Part shown: positions 59,525 through 64,000 of the stretch, one piece after another
How the letters are laid out: each line of letters starts with the position of its first letter
Position numbering within the stretch: position 1 is the stretch's first letter
From: Paenibacillaceae bacterium
GTDB taxonomy: Bacteria > Bacillota > Bacilli > Paenibacillales > NBRC-103111
Length of the DNA stretch: 64,000 nucleotides
Direction: 5' to 3'
Assembly: GCA_029256185.1 (NCBI GenBank)
Contig: JAQSYI010000023.1
Coordinates: 1-64,000, forward strand
Notes under the pieces: model-generated
What the model was told of the DNA's origin: nothing
Seen by the model: the letters and a program-made list of their open reading frames with translations, nothing else
Database searches by the model: none
Translations under genes and position numbers: made by a program

Positions 59525-60691
59525 TTATGCGAGTCCGACCTGGGCGACAATCTTCTGCGCTCCGTCTGCCATGGAATCTGCGGCGATGATATTCAATCCC
59601 GACTCCCGGAGAATCTTCTTGCCTAAGTCCACGTTGGTTCCCTCCAGCCGGACCACCAGCGGACGGTCCAGTCCTACCTGCCGGGCAGCCTCTATTACAC
59701 CGCCCGCAATAATATCGCATTTCATGATGCCTCCGAAGATGTTGACGAAGATGCCTTTTACCTGCTCATCCTTCAGAATAATCTTGAACGCCTCCGTAAC
59801 CTTCTGTGCAGTGGCACCTCCACCTACATCAAGAAAGTTGGCAGGCTCGCCGCCGTAATATTTGATAATATCCATCGTTGCCATGGCAAGCCCCGCCCCG
59901 TTCACCATACACCCGATATTGCCGTCCAACGCAATGTAGGACAGATCAAACTTGGAGGCTTCAATCTCCTTCTCATCCTCCTCATCCAGATCTCTCAGCT
60001 CCAGAATATCTTTATGGCGGTACAATGCATTGGAGTCAAAATTCAGCTTGGCATCAAGCGCCATTACTTCTCCAGCTCCGGTTACGACCAACGGGTTGAT
60101 CTCGGCTATGGAACAATCCTTATCTATGAATGCGGTATAAAGCGCTGTCATGAACTTTACCGCCTTGTTGACCAACTCAGCCGGAATGTGAATGGCATAG
60201 GCGAGTTTTCGCGCCTGATAGGGCTGCAAGCCCACTGCCGGATCAATCACCTCTTTGACGATTTTCTCCGGGGAATGCGCGGCTACCTCCTCAATGTCCA
60301 TTCCGCCTTCCTCGGAAGCCATTATGACTACCCGCCCGGTCCCGCGGTCCACTACCACACCAATGTAATATTCCTTCTTGATGTCACATCCTTGCTCAAT
60401 CAGCAACCGCTTTACCACCTTGCCCTCCGGCCCCGTCTGATGGGTGACAAGCGTGCTGCCCAGAATTTGCTCCGCATAAGTTCGAACCTCTTCCGGATTC
60501 CTGGCAACCTTTACCCCGCCTGCCTTGCCCCGGCCGCCTGCATGAATCTGCGCCTTCACGACAACCACAGAGGTCCCCAGCGCCTTGGCCGCTTCCACTG
60601 CCTCATCCACCGAGAATGCGACTATCCCTTCAGGGACGCTGACTCCATACTGTTTCAAGACGGCTTTGCCTTGATACTCATGAATATTCAT
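59525..60691 (-). CDS. sucC: Succinyl-CoA synthetase beta subunit
   Basis: SucC is the nucleotide-binding, ATP-grasp subunit. The 388-aa product starts MNIHEYQGKAVLKQYGVSVP and has KAQIHAGGRGKAGGVK and FVNIFGGIMKCDIIAGGVIE. ATG 60691 is next to AGGAGG; the frame to 60811 is open only through the leader repeats. Forms an operon with sucD. Confidence 0.98.
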   Translation of the reverse strand: MNIHEYQGKAVLKQYGVSVPEGIVAFSVDEAVEAAKALGTSVVVVKAQIHAGGRGKAGGVKVARNPEEVRTYAEQILGSTLVTHQTGPEGKVVKRLLIEQGCDIKKEYYIGVVVDRGTGRVVIMASEEGGMDIEEVAAHSPEKIVKEVIDPAVGLQPYQARKLAYAIHIPAELVNKAVKFMTALYTAFIDKDCSIAEINPLVVTGAGEVMALDAKLNFDSNALYRHKDILELRDLDEEDEKEIEASKFDLSYIALDGNIGCMVNGAGLAMATMDIIKYYGGEPANFLDVGGGATAQKVTEAFKIILKDEQVKGIFVNIFGGIMKCDIIAGGVIEAARQVGLDRPLVVRLEGTNVDLGKKILRESGLNIIAADSMADGAQKIVAQVGLA

Positions 60692-60700
60692 GCTTGAAGT

Positions 60701-60833
60701 CCTCCTAAGAGTTTTGAGTTTAAAATGCCAGGTGAAACGGCATTTACGAAAAACTGGCTTCGTAAGCATCCTCTTGAGTTTTGAGTTTACTGCCAAGGTA
60801 ACGGTGTTCACGAAAAACTGGTTTCTTGTGCTT
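60701..60833 (-). repeat. Two tandem SD-linked stem-loop modules in sucC leader (family A)
   Basis: Copies at about 60701-60769 and 60770-60833. Minus strand: GCTTACGAAGCC, AGTTTTTCG, inner stem AAATGCC/GGCATTT in the proximal copy and a diverged stem in the distal one, then CAAAACTCTTAGGAGG for sucC. Confidence 0.9.
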
Positions 60834-60915
60834 CAGACGTTAATGGTATTCGTGTTTACAGCCAATAATTCCCATACGCCTTTATTAAATGTGACAATTT
60901 ATTGAATCTTTTCCC

Positions 60916-60944
60916 ATTGTAACATGATCAATAGATTTTTTCTC
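60916..60944 (-). promoter_or_regulatory. Candidate sucC promoter
   Basis: Minus strand: extended -10 TGT-TACAAT (60916-60921) in an AT-rich region, with a weak -35 (GAGAAA) at 17 nt. It would put both leader repeats into the 5' UTR. Confidence 0.35.
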
Positions 60945-60992
60945 TAATTTTTATTAGTTGATAATGATTATATTAAAAATATTTTGCTATTC

Positions 60993-61040
60993 ATAAAAAA
61001 AGAACGCATTTCCGCCAAGAAAATGCGCTCCTCTTATGAA
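60993..61040 (-). terminator. Terminator after the zinc-ribbon gene
   Basis: Minus strand: GAGCGCATTTTC-TTGGC-GGAAATGCGTTC followed by seven T residues. Confidence 0.9.
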
Positions 61041-61159
61041 AAACATACGTATCGCTCCCGCTGACCGGAATGTCTCCTGAAAACAGGTGTCTTCAATTAG
61101 ATGCTCCAGCGGGTCTGCATTCAAGCTGCTCCAAAGAGAATGGGGGACAGGCAGGAATC

Positions 61160-61408
61160 CTAGTACCTGGGCTCCCGTTCAGCCTGCTTGATAAAGCGCA
61201 GCTCATTGCCGGTGAAACCGCATACTCTGCATTGAATATTAGGCTCAGGCTCGGGAACGAGCTGGGCTTCGTCAGTGGCAGAGATTGCTCCCGTCAGCGC
61301 ATCCTTCATGAAGCTCTGGCTGTACATGGTCATCACGCTGAATTTAACCCGATTGGATCGGCAGTTGGGACAAAAATAAGGCTTACCCTGCATCATGGCA
61401 TCTGTCAT
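61160..61408 (-). CDS. Small zinc-ribbon protein, unknown
   Basis: The 82-aa product starts MTDAMMQGKPYFCPNCRSNR and has two CxxC pairs, CPNC (13-16) and CRVC (about 61-64), as in a zinc ribbon; it ends FIKQAEREPRY. I chose ATG 61408, since GAGGTGAGAATA precedes it; a frame to 61522 lacks a site. The family is not recognised; a nucleic acid or protein-binding role is likely for a zinc ribbon but unproven. Confidence 0.65.
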   Translation of the reverse strand: MTDAMMQGKPYFCPNCRSNRVKFSVMTMYSQSFMKDALTGAISATDEAQLVPEPEPNIQCRVCGFTGNELRFIKQAEREPRY

Positions 61409-61776
61409 TATTCTCACCTCAATACCAGTATTGCCCAAAAACAAGAGAATTATCAGCATCCTATCCACTCCATTTTCCCCGCAGGCTTTGGCTGTCTCTC
61501 CATTTCTTTGCATAACAACCACCTTTTCTCTTCCCTATGAGTACCATCAACGGTTTTGGACTTGCAGCCTTCCTTGTATAGGGGGAGTTTGATACTTCAC
61601 ATAAAGCCGTCGATTATTTAAAACTTTTCGATGGCTGTCTATCTATTTTTGCAGGAATTCTCCTTATTCTATTAATCTGCCATTTTTTTATGTGGAAAAA
61701 GCAGGGTTTTTCCGCTTCCGTGTCGAACTCTATGTCAAATTACGCTATAAGCAACTGATAGGGAGGAAGAAATATC
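61409..61776. other. Divergent intergenic region between zinc-ribbon gene and spoIIP-like gene
   Basis: No gene is supported. It holds a hairpin AGCCGTCGA...TCGATGGCT (61605-61613 with 61628-61636) followed by TATCTATTTTTGCAGG, then GCAGGGTTTTTCCGC...GTGTCGAACTC (61701-61731). It must contain the start signals for both neighbours, but I cannot place a clear promoter. Confidence 0.4.
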
Positions 61777-63159
61777 TTGTCATTGCGCCATCATATATTA
61801 AGCGGAGCTGTTATCGCCGGATTTTTATGCAGTGCAGGAAATCCCGTCTTGGCTGATTCCTCCGTTCAGCCCCTGCCTGCGGTCTCCGTCGACACTAAGA
61901 CCGACTCACTGAAGACAAATGAAGAACAGGACGTAATTGTAAACATAGTGGATATCACCAATTTGCGGAAAGGCCCCAGCACGGAGGCCGCCATTATCGG
62001 CAAGGCCCAGCCGGGGCAGAGCTACGCCGTTGTTGCTTCCGAAGGAGATTGGTACCGCATCGCGCTCTCGGGCGGCAATGTTGCATACGTGGCCAGTTGG
62101 GTAGTAGAGACTACCAAGAAGCAGAGCACGTCCGCCGGCGGAAGCGGACAGACCATTCCTTCCAATGGGGCACAGGCTGTTCCTTCCAGTAACGGACAGG
62201 CGGCTTCCACCAATAATGGGCAGACTGCTCCAGCCGACAGCGGACAAGCCACTCCGTCGAGTACCCAACAGACCGATTCATCCGGCAGCGGGCAGAAGCT
62301 CACCATACATATCACCGGGGTCACCAATTTGCGCCAGCAGCCGAGCCTGGACGCGAAGATCATCGGCAAGGCCCAGCCGGGACAAACCTATGCCGTCGCC
62401 GCCTCGGAGGGAGACTGGTACCGGATTGCTCTTCCGGACGGCGTTGCAGCCTATGTGGCCAATTGGGTGGTAACGGCTGTCTCCGATGCGGAGACGCAGC
62501 AGAACTCCGCCAGCAAGGTATTCATCTATCACACCCATAACCGGGAATCCTGGAAGAATGTAGCCTCCCAAACCGCAGGCTCCTCCATCGATGACCCCAA
62601 GATCAACATAACACTGGCAGGCCAAGAGCTGGGGCGGGTGCTTCAGGAAAAGGGCGTCTCCTCCATCGTATCCAATGACGATTTTGCCAGCCGTCTGATC
62701 AAGCAAAATCTGGGTTTCTCCCAATCCTATGCGGAATCGCGCAAAGCCATCGACCAGGCGAGAAAGACGGCCCCTGGCCTGACTTACTTCTTCGATATTC
62801 ACCGTGACGCCGATGTGCCCCGCAGCAAAACAACCGTGACGATTAAGGGGAAAACTTACGCACGCATTCTGTTTGTTATTGGAACTGCCAATCCCAACAA
62901 TAAGGAAAACGGCAAGTTTGCTGAAGAACTGAATAAGCTGTTGGAGAAAAAATATCCCGGCCTGTCCCGCGGCGTCCTCATCAAAGACGCCCATCAAGGC
63001 AACGGGGAATACAATCAATCCATTTCACCGGGCAGTCTGCTGATGGAGTTCGGGGGCGCGAACAATACCCTGGAAGAGAACCTGCGTACAGCGGGGGCGT
63101 TTGCTGATGTTTTTGCTGAATATTATGCCGGGAAAGAAGGCAAGACGCCTGCCCGCTGA
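61777..63159 (+). CDS. Secreted SH3b-SH3b-SpoIIP amidase/endopeptidase-like protein
   Basis: The 460-aa product has a signal peptide (about 1-27), two bacterial SH3 domains (about 50-110 NLRKGPSTEAAIIGKAQPGQ and 170-235 NLRQQPSLDAKIIGKAQPGQ) joined by a Ser/Gly/Gln-rich linker, and a C-terminal SpoIIP domain (about 245-455) with metal/catalytic motifs FIYHTHNRESW, FDIHRDA and SPGSLLMEFGG. SpoIIP is a peptidoglycan hydrolase of forespore engulfment; this paralogue may act there or on vegetative wall. The start is TTG 61777 behind GGGAGG. It is the only plus-strand gene here. Confidence 0.9.
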   Translation: MSLRHHILSGAVIAGFLCSAGNPVLADSSVQPLPAVSVDTKTDSLKTNEEQDVIVNIVDITNLRKGPSTEAAIIGKAQPGQSYAVVASEGDWYRIALSGGNVAYVASWVVETTKKQSTSAGGSGQTIPSNGAQAVPSSNGQAASTNNGQTAPADSGQATPSSTQQTDSSGSGQKLTIHITGVTNLRQQPSLDAKIIGKAQPGQTYAVAASEGDWYRIALPDGVAAYVANWVVTAVSDAETQQNSASKVFIYHTHNRESWKNVASQTAGSSIDDPKINITLAGQELGRVLQEKGVSSIVSNDDFASRLIKQNLGFSQSYAESRKAIDQARKTAPGLTYFFDIHRDADVPRSKTTVTIKGKTYARILFVIGTANPNNKENGKFAEELNKLLEKKYPGLSRGVLIKDAHQGNGEYNQSISPGSLLMEFGGANNTLEENLRTAGAFADVFAEYYAGKEGKTPAR

Positions 63160-63183
63160 TTGGAAAAGAAGAGCAATCGCCAA

Positions 63184-63380
63184 GAATCCGAGGGACGGAC
63201 ATCAGCGCTCTTATTTGGCAAAAATCCGAGGGTTTGGAACTGTAACGGACACAGTTGCTCTTTTATGACTCCTTTGCCCCTCATACGGGGGGAGTTGGGA
63301 CTAATAGAGGATTTCCAGTCCGTTAGCCGTGCTAACCCCTGCTTTTTTCGCAAATAACGCCTCTCAGGTCCGTCAGCCGA
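63184..63380. repeat. Degenerate ACGGAC repeats between convergent genes
   Basis: AATCCGAGGG...ACGGACA-CAG...GCTCTT recurs directly at about 63184-63212 and 63223-63262. The inverse motif GTCCGTTAGCCG / GTCCGTCAGCCG occurs at 63318-63330 and 63367-63379. Confidence 0.65.
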
Positions 63381-63406
63381 GATGTATACCTCCCGGCATG
63401 GCAAGA

Positions 63407-63440
63407 AAAATGCCTCCCAATGGCTTCCGGGAGGCATTTT
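63407..63440. terminator. Bidirectional terminator
   Basis: AAAATGCCTCCC pairs with GGGAGGCATTTT around a short loop, with T-runs on both strands. It serves the spoIIP-like gene (plus) and the sensor kinase (minus). Confidence 0.9.
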
Positions 63441-63452
63441 CTGTGTATTGAA

Positions 63453-64000
63453 CTATGCCGAATGCCGCCCGCTCTTCACGGGCAGTTGGGCTGCAAAAAA
63501 CACGCCTTGACCTGTTGCCGTCTTCAATTCATAAGAACCTCCCAAAGACAGCACACGCCCCTTCATCTGCTCCATGCCAATACCCGATGAACCGATCTCC
63601 CGTACAACCGGCCGGGAAGCTTCAAAGCCAATGCCATCATCCGTATACTCAAAGTATAGTTTGGACTGCTTGATACTGATAAAAAAACGCACCGTGGAAG
63701 CATGGGAATACTTCTTGGCATTATTCATCAGCTCTTGCACCATACGGAATAAATGACGTTTAATCTCCATATCCTGCTCTTCAATCTCCGAAATCTCCGT
63801 AGTAGTAAACAAAATCTGGAAGTTGCATACAGCTCTTTCCGTCTGAAAAAATTTGCTGAGCGTGGCAACCAACCCGATTTCCCGCAACAGATAAGGGTGA
63901 AGCTCAAAGCAGCTTTGCCGAAGATTGGAATTAATAATATCGATATAATCGGTCATGCTGTTCAGGAAAGTCTTCCCCTCCTGGTTCACGATGTACTTCT
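63453..64000 (-). CDS. Sensor histidine kinase, NarL/ComP type (N-terminus beyond window)
   Basis: Only the C-terminal 182 residues are in view; the frame is open to 64000 and so the gene starts outside. It has the end of the dimerisation region (LRQSCFELHPYLLREIGLVA, typical of HisKA_3 kinases), N box QELMNNAKKYSHA, G1 DDGIGFEA and G2 SSGIGMEQMKGRVLSLGG. The catalytic ATP-binding domain is complete. It resembles ComP-type kinases; the ligand is unknown. No response regulator is in the window. Confidence 0.9.
   Translation of the reverse strand, partial: KYIVNQEGKTFLNSMTDYIDIINSNLRQSCFELHPYLLREIGLVATLSKFFQTERAVCNFQILFTTTEISEIEEQDMEIKRHLFRMVQELMNNAKKYSHASTVRFFISIKQSKLYFEYTDDGIGFEASRPVVREIGSSGIGMEQMKGRVLSLGGSYELKTATGQGVFFAAQLPVKSGRHSA

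Noticed and set aside
60834..60992. CcpA cre site upstream of sucC
   Set aside because: TGTAAACACGAATACCA resembles a cre half but does not fit the full consensus.

Overview
The window is a chromosomal core segment of a spore-forming, motile Gram-positive bacterium, most likely a Paenibacillus or close relative. The evidence is the Bacillus-type gene order (sucCD-dprA-topA-trmFO-hslVU-codY-flgB...sigD-swrB-rpsB-tsf-pyrH-frr-uppS-cdsA-dxr-rseP-proS-polC-rimP-nusA-ylxR-ylxQ-infB), PolC-type replicase, CodY, FliY with CheC/CheD, a SpoIIP-type protein, strong AGGAGG ribosome binding sites and many TTG/GTG starts. Almost every gene lies on the minus strand, so gene order runs from high to low coordinates. 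No rRNA, tRNA, CRISPR array, phage or insertion sequence was seen.

Layout in transcription order: a partial NarL-type sensor kinase (64000-63453), a convergent plus-strand SH3b/SpoIIP gene (61777-63159), a small zinc-ribbon protein, then sucC-sucD, dprA, topA, trmFO, hslV-hslU-codY (52835-50067). A terminator and a sigma-A-like promoter (49903-49932) introduce a roughly 32-kb fla/che operon: flgB-flgC-fliE-fliF-fliG-fliH-fliI-fliJ-motE-like-fliK-flgD-TIGR02530-flgE/G-flbD-fliL-fliM-fliY-cheY-fliO-fliP-fliQ-fliR-flhB-flhA-flhF-flhG-cheB-cheA-cheW-cheC-cheD-unknown-sigD-fapA-unknown-swrB-like-MltG-like-small membrane protein (49818-17799). Then come rpsB, tsf, pyrH, frr, uppS, cdsA, dxr, rseP, proS, polC and the rimP-nusA-ylxR-ylxQ-infB operon, with infB cut by the left edge. 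The genes build the flagellar basal body, hook and export gate, its chemotaxis control, ribosome and translation factors, isoprenoid and phospholipid precursors, and replication and topology enzymes.

The most unusual content is non-coding. A tandemly repeated stem-loop module ending in the Shine-Dalgarno sequence lies directly in front of polC, tsf, cheY, fliM and sucC. Its inner stems differ in sequence but keep pairing, which suggests a conserved RNA structure. A second, different module lies in front of pyrH. A third family, four copies of a 21-bp palindrome with almost the same spacing, lies in two places (7972-8166 and 58047-58241), upstream of polC and of dprA; in the second it is in frame with a 9-bp tandem repeat. 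Gene-level oddities are an archaeal/eukaryotic-type ProRS in the usual proS place, an HslV with Gly rather than Ser after Met1, no xerC/codV between trmFO and hslV, and a repeat-rich IF-2 N-terminus.
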